Of a stretch of 64,000 bases of DNA, positions 17,448 to 26,074 are shown one piece after another. This stretch comes from Rhizobium jaguaris (GTDB lineage Bacteria > Pseudomonadota > Alphaproteobacteria > Rhizobiales > Rhizobiaceae): positions 1,293,501 through 1,357,500 of the forward strand of contig NZ_CP032694.1 in the NCBI RefSeq assembly GCF_003627755.1, read 5' to 3'. The position numbers and the translations under genes are program-made. The notes below the pieces were generated by a model. That model saw only the letters and a program-made list of their open reading frames with translations, made no database searches and was not told the origin of the DNA. How positions within the stretch are numbered: the first letter of the stretch is position 1; each line of letters starts with the position of its first letter.

Positions 17448-18133
17448 CTCTTGGCCTTTGCATTCAACGTATAAAATAATTCCTGGCTGCCCGACGCAAG
17501 GATGTGTCCCTTCATCGCGGCAATGAGATCGGCGCGCGTGAAGAGATCGGGAAGATTGAGGCGGTCTACATCGAGCGCATAGACGGTAACGTGATAGCTG
17601 TGGACCCGCTCATCGTTCCAGGGCGGGCAGGCACCCATATAGCCCCCATGCGGCCCATTGCTCAAGGAGCCACCGCCTGCGCCATTCTGACCCCGCTTGC
17701 CGTGGGCCGTGCGTTCGAGCGGCAATCCGGCCTCCGGAGGACCATCGCCATCGGCGCCCTCCGGAAGTTTGGTCAGCGAAGCCGGGATATCGGCGAGCAC
17801 CCAATGCACAAATTCCATCCGCTTGAAGGTCTTGGGGATGGTCTTGTCATTCTTGTTGAACAATGAGAAATCGGTCGGCACATCAGGATCGACCATCGTC
17901 AACGCGTAGGAGCGCGTGTCCTTCGGTCCCTTTGACCACGACAGGGCGGGGCTCTTGTTCGGCCCAGGTGCCGACTTGCCATTCGCTGTGGCGATACAAG
18001 ACGCGTTTTCCGGCAACAACATGCGGCCATCGCTCTTTTCGAACGCGACCTTGAGATCAGCGGCGAAGGCCGGTCCGCTGGCTGTAAGTGTTGCGGCGGC
18101 GATTGCGCTGAGGAGATGGGTGATGTTTCGCAT
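17444..18133 (-). CDS. Exported YbhB/YbcL-type phosphatidylethanolamine-binding-like protein
   Basis: A 229-residue PEBP-fold protein with a clear signal peptide cleaved near residue 24 (AFA-ADL). Conserved family features are SPALSWSKGPKDTRSYAL, TMVDPDVP, FVHWVLADIP and the later GGYMGACPPWNDERVHSYHVTVYAL. Bacterial YbhB/YbcL proteins are called Raf-kinase-inhibitor-like by homology, but their role is not defined; a periplasmic small-ligand-binding function is possible. The insertion between HW and GGYMG (Gly/Asp-rich) is long. It overlaps the MFS gene by four bases, suggesting a joint function in export or sensing. Confidence 0.85.
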   Translation of the reverse strand: MRNITHLLSAIAAATLTASGPAFAADLKVAFEKSDGRMLLPENASCIATANGKSAPGPNKSPALSWSKGPKDTRSYALTMVDPDVPTDFSLFNKNDKTIPKTFKRMEFVHWVLADIPASLTKLPEGADGDGPPEAGLPLERTAHGKRGQNGAGGGSLSNGPHGGYMGACPPWNDERVHSYHVTVYALDVDRLNLPDLFTRADLIAAMKGHILASGSQELFYTLNAKAKR

Positions 18134-18242
18134 GGTCTTGCCCTTTCGTGTTTCAGCCTTTTCGAGCTCCTATTGGGCAGGGTCTAACAGATCGTCTTGG
18201 CACTTCGGCGTGCACAAACGCTCAAAATTCGTCCGAAAACGC

Positions 18243-19055
18243 TCAAGTGTTGCGCAGTCGTTCGGCAAAGCGCCGGGGTGAGCGATAGCCGGTGGCAAGT
18301 GCTGCCTCGCGCAGCGACAGCCCATCTTCGGTGAGCAGCGTGGTTGCCAGGGCCACGCGTTCGCTTGCCATTACGGCACGCAGCGACGAGCCTTCCTGCG
18401 ACAGACGTCGTCGCAGCGTTGCGTTGCTGGTGCCGAGTTCGGCAGCGATGAGGTCGGCAGTCCAGGCGCGGTCCGGTTGCCATCGCACCAGCGCGCGCAC
18501 GGCCTCGGCCGTTGTTTCTGGCGAAGCGGGCAGGGCGCCGCGTATACCGAGCACCATCAACACCTCCATCAGGCGATGCTCGATCAGTGCCGTCGGTAAT
18601 TCGGCGGACGCGATACCTTCGCCGGCATGGTGGATAGCGGCGGCGAGCACCGGATCGAGCGGCAGGTTGATCTGCGATGCCACGCGCCCTGATGGAAAGG
18701 CCCGGAGAGCGCGGCGCACCAACTCGTTGGGGAAGCTTATGAAGATGGCGCGATAGACGCCGCTCTGCGGATCGGGATCGTTCACGACATCGCCGCGCCA
18801 GCCGGCGGGCAATACCAGCACCGTGCCGGCCGGAAAGCGCAGATGGCGCCCCATGCTCAGCACATCCTTGAAGCCCTCCACGAGAACGACGATCGAGACC
18901 TGGGAAAAGGTCGAGCCGGCGATACGCTCGCGCTGCCGGGTAACGAAAGTGAAAAGCGTGGAATAGTTTTTTTCGCCAACCGGCATTGTGGCCGGGCGGT
19001 TGTCCTTTCCCGCCAGGCGGCGCAACTTTTCCAGTATTTGCTGAGCCTCGGGCAT
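18243..19055 (-). CDS. AraC-family transcriptional regulator
   Basis: A 270-residue regulator with an amino-terminal cupin-like sensing region (FKDVLSMGRHLRFPAGTVLVL) and a carboxy-terminal AraC DNA-binding domain: WTADLIAAELGTSNATLRRRL for the first helix-turn-helix and GLSLREAALATGYRSPRRFAE for the second. It stops about ten residues earlier than most AraC proteins, right after FAERLRNT; whether this is natural or a lost base is unclear. ATG 19055 (MPEAQQILEK) is chosen; the open frame upstream has no family similarity. It is near-divergent from the NTF2-like gene at 19241 and may control that gene or the PEBP/MFS pair. Confidence 0.82.
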   Translation of the reverse strand: MPEAQQILEKLRRLAGKDNRPATMPVGEKNYSTLFTFVTRQRERIAGSTFSQVSIVVLVEGFKDVLSMGRHLRFPAGTVLVLPAGWRGDVVNDPDPQSGVYRAIFISFPNELVRRALRAFPSGRVASQINLPLDPVLAAAIHHAGEGIASAELPTALIEHRLMEVLMVLGIRGALPASPETTAEAVRALVRWQPDRAWTADLIAAELGTSNATLRRRLSQEGSSLRAVMASERVALATTLLTEDGLSLREAALATGYRSPRRFAERLRNT

Positions 19056-19240
19056 GACCACGGCTTTCTGCTGATGTCCACGACAGGGATAGTCTGGACC
19101 ACTCCACCAGCGATGCCAAGCCGGCAAAGCGCCTTGTCGGTTCCGTCGTCTCATGATATAAAACTGATTGCATTTTGCAATCGGATTGCCGGCGACTAAA
19201 TCGATATCCAGCGGCCGCCGGATAAAGAGGAGATGCACCC

Positions 19241-19585
19241 ATGAGCACTCTTGATACTGCCCGCTGCGACACCGTGCGGCGGCTATATGCCGCCTATGTC
19301 GCGCAACATCCTGACGTCGTCGGCCCGATGCTGACCAGCGATTTTACCTTTTCCAGCCCGCGTGACGATCACATCGACCGCTATCAATATTTTAAACATT
19401 GCTGGCCGAAGGAGAAGGTTTTTCGCGCCATTCATATCGAACATCTGGTGCCGGACCGCGATGAGGTGATCGTTGGTTACCGCGCCGAAAAGATGGACGG
19501 CGGCAGTTTTCGCAATATGGAAATGATCCGCTTTACCGGCGACAGGATTGCCGAGGTAAACGTCTATTTCGGACGCGATGTCTAG
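19241..19585 (+). CDS. NTF2/SnoaL-like small protein
   Basis: A 114-residue single-domain protein: RRLYAAYVAQHPDVVGPMLT, DFTFSSPRDDHIDR and a carboxy-terminal strand FTGDRIAEVNVYFGRDV, the plan of NTF2/SnoaL-like cone-shaped domains that act as small isomerases, cyclases or binding proteins. ATG 19241 follows AAGAGGAG. It lies beside an AraC regulator gene on the other strand. Function cannot be predicted further. Confidence 0.75.
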   Translation: MSTLDTARCDTVRRLYAAYVAQHPDVVGPMLTSDFTFSSPRDDHIDRYQYFKHCWPKEKVFRAIHIEHLVPDRDEVIVGYRAEKMDGGSFRNMEMIRFTGDRIAEVNVYFGRDV

Positions 19586-19626
19586 GAAGCAGTGGGCCAG
19601 CCCGAAAGCCGGCCCGTTCGCGCGCG

Positions 19627-20133
19627 TTACGCCCGTGCTCGGGATAGCGCATGACTGCGGTGGATCGTCCAGGCTTGCAGGAGGCTCCCGGCGGCAAACA
19701 GGATCACCCAGGCGAGCAAGGCCATCTGTACCGGCGGCGAATCCGGACCGTTACCGATCGGATGCGACGGCGGCAGCCGCGAAAGCGTTTCGTTGATGCC
19801 GGGAACCCATAGCAGGAAATAGGTGAAGGACAGGCCAAACGCCTTCAGATAAGCCCGCAGCCGACCGAGAAAGCTTACTCTTCCCACCAGGATTGCTGCT
19901 GATGCCACCAGCAGAGCGAAGATGCCGAGCGCGTGTCCCGAATTGAACCCGCCTGTCGATGAAAGTCCGAAGGAGGTCACGACCGACAGCGCCAATCCGC
20001 TAAGATAGATCTGTCCCGATCGCTTCTCGGGCTGGATGCCGCCGTGCTTCGCAAAGCTGTAGAGCCCTGCAACGATCGGGATGACGCTGATGACGGTATG
20101 GGCTTCGCCGAGCAAGGAAAGAGGAGCAGGCAT
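19627..20133 (-). CDS. Four-helix DUF2306-like membrane protein
   Basis: A 168-residue inner-membrane protein with four hydrophobic helices. The opening segment EAHTVISVIPIVAGLYSFAK and the KRSGQIYLSGLAL region recall DUF2306-type predicted membrane proteins of unknown function. It is preceded by two operator-like repeats that share the sequence ACCTACTAGT (20158-20241), so it is likely under a TetR-type repressor encoded elsewhere. ATG 20133 is the only good start. Confidence 0.7.
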   Translation of the reverse strand: MPAPLSLLGEAHTVISVIPIVAGLYSFAKHGGIQPEKRSGQIYLSGLALSVVTSFGLSSTGGFNSGHALGIFALLVASAAILVGRVSFLGRLRAYLKAFGLSFTYFLLWVPGINETLSRLPPSHPIGNGPDSPPVQMALLAWVILFAAGSLLQAWTIHRSHALSRARA

Positions 20134-20157
20134 AATGGGTTTCCTTATTGTGTATCG

Positions 20158-20241
20158 ACTAGTAGGTAGCCTTGGGAGGCGAGCTATGGACGCTTCCTCG
20201 CTCCCGATGGCTGAATGATTAACCTACTAGTTGGTAGGTTG
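20158..20241. promoter_or_regulatory. Two related TetR-operator-like sites upstream of the membrane protein
   Basis: At 20221-20241 AACCTAC and GTAGGTT form a perfect seven-base inverted repeat around TAGTTG. At 20158-20169 the sequence ACTAGTAGGTAG repeats the core ACCTACTAGT in the opposite direction. Such paired sites around a promoter are typical of TetR-family repressors. No TetR gene is adjacent. Confidence 0.55.
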
Positions 20242-20301
20242 TCAATGACTAATGCTGTCGTCAATCCATGTTGAAACCGCAAGTCTGGGCTGTGTCCTGG
20301 T

Positions 20302-20949
20302 TCAGCTTGCGCTTATTGCCGTCATTGCCGCCTGCAATGCTGCCGTCGGACCGCTCATCGGCCGCGCATATTCGTCACCCAACAGTGCCGCCGCACCGGT
20401 CATCGATGCCTGCGCGAAGACTACCGTCTTGGCCCCTTCACGATAGGCTGCCTCCGCCGCCTCGGCGATACGCGCCAGATAAACTTCCTGTTCACCGGCC
20501 CGGAACAGTACCCATGCGCGGTCGATCAGGCGAATCTCAATCTCGGCGCCTGTGGTCTTGGCCGCCTCTTTGAATAGTTGGGTGGTTGGGGCGACGGTCG
20601 TCTCGGTGGTACAGAGAACAGTGACTTTGCCGCCGGCCTTCACGGCGTTTTCCGCGAGCACACCGTCTGCTCTGACAATCGGGACCGCGGATTTACCCGC
20701 GAGCAATGCCGCGGGGCCGAGGGTGGAGCAGTTGAGCACAATGGCATCGGCATCCTGCGCAAGACGCTGGAGGACCGCAGCCGTTTCCGCCTCGATGTCC
20801 GGCGTCAATCCGCCCGCCCGTTCAGCGGCAAAAAGAAGATCGGCACGGACATGGTGATGAAGAGAGCCGGCCGGAAGGCCCAGCTGCTTTGCGGCATCTT
20901 CATAGATGGCGATATTGCTTTCGGCGGTATGCAGGCAGGCGATGAGCAT
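20302..20949 (-). CDS. Asp/Glu racemase-superfamily protein, second catalytic Cys absent
   Basis: A 215-residue cytoplasmic protein of the aspartate/glutamate/hydantoin racemase superfamily. The first active-site region is present (DAIVLNCSTLGPAA, Cys 74). In the second half the matching segment reads VVFAQASMTGAAALLG, where a Cys is expected, so the two-base mechanism is probably lost. It may be a decarboxylase-like or isomerase-like relative rather than a racemase. ATG 20949 (MLIACLHTAESN) fits the family start. It is a single gene with no pathway context. Confidence 0.75.
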   Translation of the reverse strand: MLIACLHTAESNIAIYEDAAKQLGLPAGSLHHHVRADLLFAAERAGGLTPDIEAETAAVLQRLAQDADAIVLNCSTLGPAALLAGKSAVPIVRADGVLAENAVKAGGKVTVLCTTETTVAPTTQLFKEAAKTTGAEIEIRLIDRAWVLFRAGEQEVYLARIAEAAEAAYREGAKTVVFAQASMTGAAALLGDEYARPMSGPTAALQAAMTAISAS

Positions 20950-21198
20950 GGGTATTCTTTGAAAATCGAGTGATATGGCTGGGAATCCTAACGGCTCTGC
21001 CGGCGTTTCACCATGGCTCGATTTGATCGTTTTTTCACCATTGCGGTCCCGATGTCACCAGTGGCAAAAATTGCAGCGCAAACAAGGGTAAATTTTCCTC
21101 GACCTCATGATTTTTTGGCACGCCGCCGGTTGCCCTTCACAGCGTCCCCTCCTATGTTCCCGATCACCTGCCGACGCAATCTATTGCCAAGAGGAGAT

Positions 21199-21807
21199 AT
21201 GACCATGGCTTTCGAATTGCCTGAACTTCCCTATGATTACGAAGCGCTTTCCCCCTTCATGTCGCGTGAAACTCTCGAGTATCACCACGACAAGCACCAC
21301 AAGGCCTATGTCGATAATGGCAATAAGCTGGCGGCCGAAGCGGGTCTTGCCGATCTTTCTCTCGAAGAGATCGTGAAGAAGTCTTTCGGCACCAATGCCG
21401 GTCTCTTCAACAATGCTGCCCAGCACTACAACCACATCCATTTCTGGAAGTGGATGAAGAAGGGCGGCGGCGGCAACAAGCTGCCGGGCAAGCTGGAAGC
21501 AGCCTTCGCCTCCGATCTCGGCGGCTATGACAAGTTCAAGGCCGATTTCGCCGCTGCCGGCGCCACCCAGTTCGGCTCCGGCTGGGCCTGGGTTTCCGTG
21601 AAGAACGGCAAGCTCGAAATCTCCAAGACCCCGAACGGCGAAAATCCGCTCGTTCATGGCGCCACGCCGATCCTCGGCGTCGACGTATGGGAACACTCCT
21701 ACTACATCGACTACCGCAATCTGCGTCCGAAATATCTCGAGGCCTTCATCGACAGCCTGATCAACTGGGACTACGTCCTGGAACGCTACGAAGCCGCCAC
21801 GAAGTAA
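21199..21807 (+). CDS. sodB: Superoxide dismutase, Fe/Mn family
   Basis: A 202-residue cytoplasmic enzyme that converts superoxide to peroxide and oxygen. Metal ligands are in place: His in LEYHHDKHHKAYV, His in AAQHYNHIHFWKW, and Asp and His in GVDVWEHSYYIDY. The AAQHYN segment and ATQFGSGWAW favour an iron-type or cambialistic enzyme, as known for rhizobial SODs; metal preference cannot be fixed from sequence. ATG 21199 follows AAGAGGAG; a second ATG at 21205 (MAFELPELPYDY) is also possible. A strong terminator follows. Confidence 0.93.
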   Translation: MTMAFELPELPYDYEALSPFMSRETLEYHHDKHHKAYVDNGNKLAAEAGLADLSLEEIVKKSFGTNAGLFNNAAQHYNHIHFWKWMKKGGGGNKLPGKLEAAFASDLGGYDKFKADFAAAGATQFGSGWAWVSVKNGKLEISKTPNGENPLVHGATPILGVDVWEHSYYIDYRNLRPKYLEAFIDSLINWDYVLERYEAATK

Positions 21808-21830
21808 GTTTGCCGCCTAGGCTTGCGTTT

Positions 21831-21864
21831 ACACCCGGCGCTGTCCCAGCGTCGGGTGTTTTCA
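21831..21864 (+). terminator. Intrinsic terminator after sodB
   Basis: A 13-base stem (ACACCCGGCGCTG with CAGCGTCGGGTGT, one mismatch) with a three-base loop, followed by TTTTC, placed 24 bases past the sodB stop codon. Confidence 0.85.
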
Positions 21865-21918
21865 TATCCGTCGTTTGATATTGTTCGATTGTCATCCTGC
21901 CAGCCCTAGGGAGGCTGT

Positions 21919-22794
21919 ATGCCGTCTCCGTCTACTCCGCTCTTCCGTTTCGGTGTCGTCGCCGATCCGCAATATGCCGCCTTGGGACCCAATCTTGCCC
22001 TTGATCGCTACCCGGCGAAGAGCCTCGCCAAGCTTGAAGAGGCGATCGCGGAATTCAATCGGCACGATCTAGCCTTCGTCGTCACTCTTGGCGATATCAT
22101 CGATGGCGGCTGGGAGAGTTTCGATTTGGTTTTGCCAGTCTACGAGACCTTACGGCATGCGCGACATTTCCTGCTCGGCAATCACGATTTTGCCGTCGCG
22201 GCGGAGCATTTGACGAAAGTCGCAAACCGCGTCGGTATGCCGTCGGCCTATTACGATTTCGCCCATGCCGGCTATCGTTTCATTGCGCTTGACGGCAACG
22301 AGATCAGCCTCTTCGCGCCACCGGAAGGCGATCCGCGCCGGGACGACGCTAAGGCGCTGATGAAGGCATTGCATGACGCGGGCGCGCTGAACCCGCACCG
22401 CTGGAATGCCTCAGTCAGCGACGCGCAATATACCTGGCTCGCCGCCAAGCTGCAGGACGCAAAAGCTGCCGGCGAGAAGGTGATCGTTATGAACCACTAT
22501 CCGATCTTCCCGGAGAATTCGCATAACGCGTTCGACAGCGACAGTATGCTAGCGTTGCTCGCCGAACATGATCATGTCGTTGCCTATCTCAGCGGCCACA
22601 ATCACGCTGGCAATTTCGGCGTCGTCGACGGCATCTATTTCATCAATTTCAAAGGCATGGTCGATACCGAAGACAGCAATGCCTATGCGATCGTCTCGGT
22701 GTACGAAGACCGGCTGGAAATTGCAGGATTCGGACGTGAGGAAAGCAGGGTACTGGCGCTGCAGGCGCTTAACGAGACCTCCGGCATCTTTTAA
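21919..22794 (+). CDS. Metallophosphoesterase, ADP-ribose/CDP-alcohol diphosphatase-like
   Basis: A 291-residue cytoplasmic phosphoesterase. All binuclear-site motifs are present in order: VADPQYA near residue 15, GDIIDGGW near 57, LLGNHDF near 86, VMNHYPIF near 190 and LSGHNHAGN near 223. The DxQ in the first motif and the overall spacing resemble the manganese-dependent ADP-ribose/CDP-alcohol diphosphatases, which hydrolyse nucleotide diphosphate linkages. ATG 21919 (MPSPSTPLFRFGVVAD) follows a GGGAGG-like site. It is transcribed in the same direction as sodB but separated by a terminator. Confidence 0.82.
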   Translation: MPSPSTPLFRFGVVADPQYAALGPNLALDRYPAKSLAKLEEAIAEFNRHDLAFVVTLGDIIDGGWESFDLVLPVYETLRHARHFLLGNHDFAVAAEHLTKVANRVGMPSAYYDFAHAGYRFIALDGNEISLFAPPEGDPRRDDAKALMKALHDAGALNPHRWNASVSDAQYTWLAAKLQDAKAAGEKVIVMNHYPIFPENSHNAFDSDSMLALLAEHDHVVAYLSGHNHAGNFGVVDGIYFINFKGMVDTEDSNAYAIVSVYEDRLEIAGFGREESRVLALQALNETSGIF

Positions 22795-22858
22795 GCCGAT
22801 AGGGAACGATCGGTACCGCTGAAAGTTTAGGGACGGAGGCTGCTGTGAGGCGGAGCTG

Positions 22859-23359
22859 ATGTTTCCGACATTGCAAATTTTGACCATCTTAGTCGTCGCA
22901 GTCGCTATGGCGCTGGCACTGGCACATTTACTGGAGCTGCCAGGCAAGATGCGACTATCGAAAGAAGACTATCTGACGGTTCAGCGGATCTATTATCCCG
23001 GATTTACGATCGGTGGTGTTACCGAGCCGATAGGCGTTCTTTTGCTTCTGCTTCTCCTAGTTCTGACGCCAGCCAATACCGTCGCCTTCTGGCTGTTTGC
23101 TGCTGCCTTCGCTGCCATGGTCGTTATGCACGCGGTCTTTTGGTTGCTGATACAACCGGTCAATAATTTCTGGCTTAAAGATGTCGAGCTAAAAGGGTTG
23201 GGCGCGGGTTTCTTCTCTCAGGATCCATTTGGTGGCGGCCAGACCGCCGGCAAACCGGACTGGACCATGCTGCGTGACCGCTGGGAATGGTCGCATGCCG
23301 CACGTGCTGCCCTGGGATTGCTGGCTTTTATTTTGTTGGTGACCGCGGTCGCTTTGTAG
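22859..23359 (+). CDS. DUF1772-like membrane protein
   Basis: A 166-residue inner-membrane protein with four hydrophobic helices (about residues 5-25, 55-72, 79-102 and 146-165). The plan, with a conserved loop between helices 1 and 2 (KMRLSKEDYLTVQRIYYPGF) and RDRWEWSHAARA before the last helix, resembles DUF1772 proteins. Function unknown. It starts 64 bases after the phosphoesterase and may share its transcript. Confidence 0.7.
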   Translation: MFPTLQILTILVVAVAMALALAHLLELPGKMRLSKEDYLTVQRIYYPGFTIGGVTEPIGVLLLLLLLVLTPANTVAFWLFAAAFAAMVVMHAVFWLLIQPVNNFWLKDVELKGLGAGFFSQDPFGGGQTAGKPDWTMLRDRWEWSHAARAALGLLAFILLVTAVAL

Positions 23360-23368
23360 CGTCTGTTC

Positions 23369-24265
23369 TTATTCCGCCGCGATCCGCATCTCCGCCACAT
23401 CTCGCTTCGGCGGTGCGCCGAACATGCGGGTGTATTCGCGGCTGAACTGCGAAGCGCTTTCGTAACCGACCTGATAGGCTGCATTCTCCACATTGGCGCT
23501 GCCGGCGACCATGAGGCGGCGGGCCTCCAGCAGCCGCATCTGCTTCTGATATTGCAGCGGCGTCATCGAGGTCAGCGTTTTGAAATGCTGATGGAACGAA
23601 GAGGGGCTCATGCGCGCGGCGGCGGCAAGCTGTTCGATGCGCATCGGCTGGGTGAAATTGTCGCGCAGCAGGTGGATGGCATCGGCAATACGGCGTGTCT
23701 GGCTGTCCGGAAGCACAAGCTTGCAGACTTCGCCGCCATTCGGGCCGGTGAGCATCCAGAAACAGATTTCCCGCATGATCGCCGGATAGAGCACCGGAAT
23801 AGCCCTCGGAGTCGCCAATAGGCTGGTCAATCGCACCAGGCATTCGGCAAGAGGCTGGCTGAGGTCCTCGACAAAGATCCCGAGGTCAGTCCCGCCAGTC
23901 GGCTTTGGTGGCACATCGAGTTGCTCCATCACCTCGCGCATCACGCCGACGTCGAATTCGAGGGAGATGGCGATGTAGGGCTTCTCCACGCTTGCCTCGA
24001 TCACCCGGCCGGACGCGGGCAGCTCGATGCTGATGATGAGGGCTTGCATCTCGCCATAGTCGATCAGCCTGTCGTTCAGCATCAATTGCTTCGCACCCTG
24101 GACGACGACGCAAAGCGCCGGCTTGTAGACCATTGCATGCGGCATCTTCAATTCCGTCGAACGCATGATGTAAAGGCCGTCGATGCCGGTCGAAAATACC
24201 CCTCTGTCGTCGCTATCGTTGGCCTCGATGAATTGCGTGAGCGCATTTTTAAGAGCGGACGACAT
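23369..24265 (-). CDS. AraC-family regulator with AraC_N domain
   Basis: A 298-residue regulator: the AraC-type amino-terminal domain (PALCVVVQGAKQLMLNDRLI near residue 55) and a carboxy-terminal pair of helix-turn-helix motifs (RIEQLAAAARMSPSSFHQHF; NAAYQVGYESASQFSREYTR). This subgroup usually sits beside, and controls, a short-chain dehydrogenase or aldo-keto reductase; here an SDR gene is divergent at 24430. ATG 24265 follows CGGAGAACGCAG; a TTG at 24283 is an alternative. Inducer unknown. Confidence 0.88.
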   Translation of the reverse strand: MSSALKNALTQFIEANDSDDRGVFSTGIDGLYIMRSTELKMPHAMVYKPALCVVVQGAKQLMLNDRLIDYGEMQALIISIELPASGRVIEASVEKPYIAISLEFDVGVMREVMEQLDVPPKPTGGTDLGIFVEDLSQPLAECLVRLTSLLATPRAIPVLYPAIMREICFWMLTGPNGGEVCKLVLPDSQTRRIADAIHLLRDNFTQPMRIEQLAAAARMSPSSFHQHFKTLTSMTPLQYQKQMRLLEARRLMVAGSANVENAAYQVGYESASQFSREYTRMFGAPPKRDVAEMRIAAE

Positions 24266-24429
24266 CTGCGTTCTCCGGAGCAAGCTGCTGCTTTACGGCT
24301 ATCATAGCCGCGTCATCGTGCCCGGCAAGGCGGTTGGAGGAATAGGCAAGAAATTCGAGAGTTCCGGCATTCAAGGAGATGGCCCGGCGGGGTAGATTCC
24401 TGTCATCAAACATTCCTTGGAGAGCGGTA

Positions 24430-25212
24430 ATGACGAATGAAAATCTAGATAAATCAAAGACAAAGATTGCAATCATTACGGGCGGCAGCCGCGGTCTCGG
24501 CCGAAATACGGCCATTCATCTCGCCCGCCGCGGCGTTGATACCATCTTGACCTATAACTCAAATAAGGCAGAGGCCGATAGCGCCGTCAGCGAAATCGAG
24601 GCGCTTGGCGGCAGGGCAGTAGCACTGCAACTCGATGCCGGCGACGTTGCTTCCTTTGACGGTTTCGCTGCCGAAGTCAGCCAAGCTCTGCGACGGGAAT
24701 GGGATCGCGATCGCTTCGACTTTCTGGTCAACAATGCTGGCACGTCCCATCACGCGTCCTTCACGGAAACGACGGAAGCAGAGTTCGACAAGCTCTACAA
24801 CGTCCATCTCAAGGGCGTATACTTCCTGACGCAGAAGCTGTTGCCTTTCATTCAGGACGGCGGCCGCATCGTCAACATTTCCTCCGGCCTTGCCCGCTTC
24901 AGCAATCCAGGCTCGTCGGCCTATGCTGTTATGAAGGGTGCGGTTGAAGTTCTGACGCGATACCTCGCCAAGGAGCTCGGCTCTCGCGGCATCGCCGTCA
25001 ACACGGTGGCGCCGGGCGCGATCCAGACGGATTTCAGCGGTGGCATCGTTCGCGACAATCCAGAGGTTAACAAGATGGTCGCGTCCATGACGGCGCTTGG
25101 ACGCGCTGGCCTTCCCGACGATATCGGTCCGATGATTGCTTCGCTGTTGTCGAACGACAACCGTTGGGTCAATGGCCAGCGCATCGAAGTCTCAGGCGGC
25201 ATGGCCCTTTAA
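24430..25212 (+). CDS. Short-chain dehydrogenase/reductase
   Basis: A 260-residue Rossmann-fold NAD(P)(H) oxidoreductase of the classical SDR type: cofactor motif TGGSRGLGR, NNAG segment FLVNNAGTSHH, catalytic Ser in VNISSGLARF, and the active-site Tyr in SSAYAVMKGAVE, in which Met replaces the residue before the catalytic Lys (YxxxK pattern preserved). The proline-glycine turn APGAIQTDF is present. Start ATG 24430 is preceded by AGAGCGGTA; the frame is open upstream. Divergent from the AraC regulator that probably controls it. Substrate unknown. Confidence 0.88.
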   Translation: MTNENLDKSKTKIAIITGGSRGLGRNTAIHLARRGVDTILTYNSNKAEADSAVSEIEALGGRAVALQLDAGDVASFDGFAAEVSQALRREWDRDRFDFLVNNAGTSHHASFTETTEAEFDKLYNVHLKGVYFLTQKLLPFIQDGGRIVNISSGLARFSNPGSSAYAVMKGAVEVLTRYLAKELGSRGIAVNTVAPGAIQTDFSGGIVRDNPEVNKMVASMTALGRAGLPDDIGPMIASLLSNDNRWVNGQRIEVSGGMAL

Positions 25213-25244
25213 GGCCTGATGTTTCCCGGATATACCACAGCACC

Positions 25245-25946
25245 TCAGCCGGTCGCGGCCGGGGTGTTTATTTGCCAGCCATTCACCCAGATCTGCCTCA
25301 GTCCATCTCCTTCGCCCTTGAACCATAGTCCCGTCGCCTCGCAGCCTTCGATGCGGTCGCTGCGGAAATTGCGGATCGCCTGGCGCAGCTCGCACCAGGC
25401 GACGATATTCGCGGTTTCGGCATAATAGATGAGGGCGATCGGGCGGATGATACGCTCGGTGGCGCGGCCCAACTCGTCGCGGTAGGCAAGATCGAGTTTC
25501 TCCTCGTCGCGGATGGCGCGGCGCACCAGAGCGAGGTCGATGGCGGCGGCCGAAGGCGCGGCAAACCCCCAGGCATGCAAGGCATTGGCATCGAGCGTCT
25601 GACGGAGCGGCGGCGGCACTGCGCCTGCGATCTTGGCGCTGACGCGCTTGGCGGCGAGTTTCAGCTCATTGTCCCCGGTGCGCTCCAAGAGCGCCAGCGA
25701 CAGCACGATCGCTTCCATCTCCTCGATCGAAAACATCAGGGGCGGCAAGTCGAAGCCGGGGCGTAGGATATAGCCGATGCCGCGCCCGCCTTCGATCGGC
25801 ACGCGCATCGCCTGCAACGCAACGATGTCTCGATAGACGGAACGCACCGTCACCTCCAGCCGTTCGGCGATGACAGCCGCCGTCACCGGCTTTTTCGCCA
25901 GGCGCAGGATCTGGATGATCTCGAACAGGCGCGACGCCTTGCGCAT
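25245..25946 (-). CDS. YafY-type HTH regulator with WYL domain
   Basis: A 233-residue regulator: an amino-terminal HTH_11 winged helix (RKASRLFEIIQILRLAKKPV; VIAERLEVTVRSVYRDI) and a carboxy-terminal WYL domain (LDLAYRDELGRATERIIRPI, then EIRQAIRNFRSDR-type end). WYL domains bind small ligands or nucleic acid. ATG 25946 (MRKASRLFEI) is the usual start. A palindrome CTGACA-N6-TGTCAG lies 24 bases upstream, between this gene and the divergent lysE gene, and is the likely operator for both. Confidence 0.85.
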   Translation of the reverse strand: MRKASRLFEIIQILRLAKKPVTAAVIAERLEVTVRSVYRDIVALQAMRVPIEGGRGIGYILRPGFDLPPLMFSIEEMEAIVLSLALLERTGDNELKLAAKRVSAKIAGAVPPPLRQTLDANALHAWGFAAPSAAAIDLALVRRAIRDEEKLDLAYRDELGRATERIIRPIALIYYAETANIVAWCELRQAIRNFRSDRIEGCEATGLWFKGEGDGLRQIWVNGWQINTPAATG

Positions 25947-25970
25947 TTCACCCTCGCGGTTTAAAGGCTC

Positions 25971-25988
25971 CTGACAATACCCTGTCAG
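25971..25988. promoter_or_regulatory. Palindromic operator for the WYL regulator
   Basis: CTGACA, six bases, TGTCAG: a perfect six-base inverted repeat in the region between the divergent WYL-regulator and LysE genes. CTGACA/TGTCAG palindromes are typical of YafY-type regulators in Alphaproteobacteria, as I recall; binding here is inferred. Confidence 0.6.
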
Positions 25989-26074
25989 TTGGGTTGATCT
26001 ATAAAGCTGCCTATCGACTTGAAAAGCAACACATTCCTCTGCGGGTTGCTCGCACGGAACGATAGGCAACTGAC

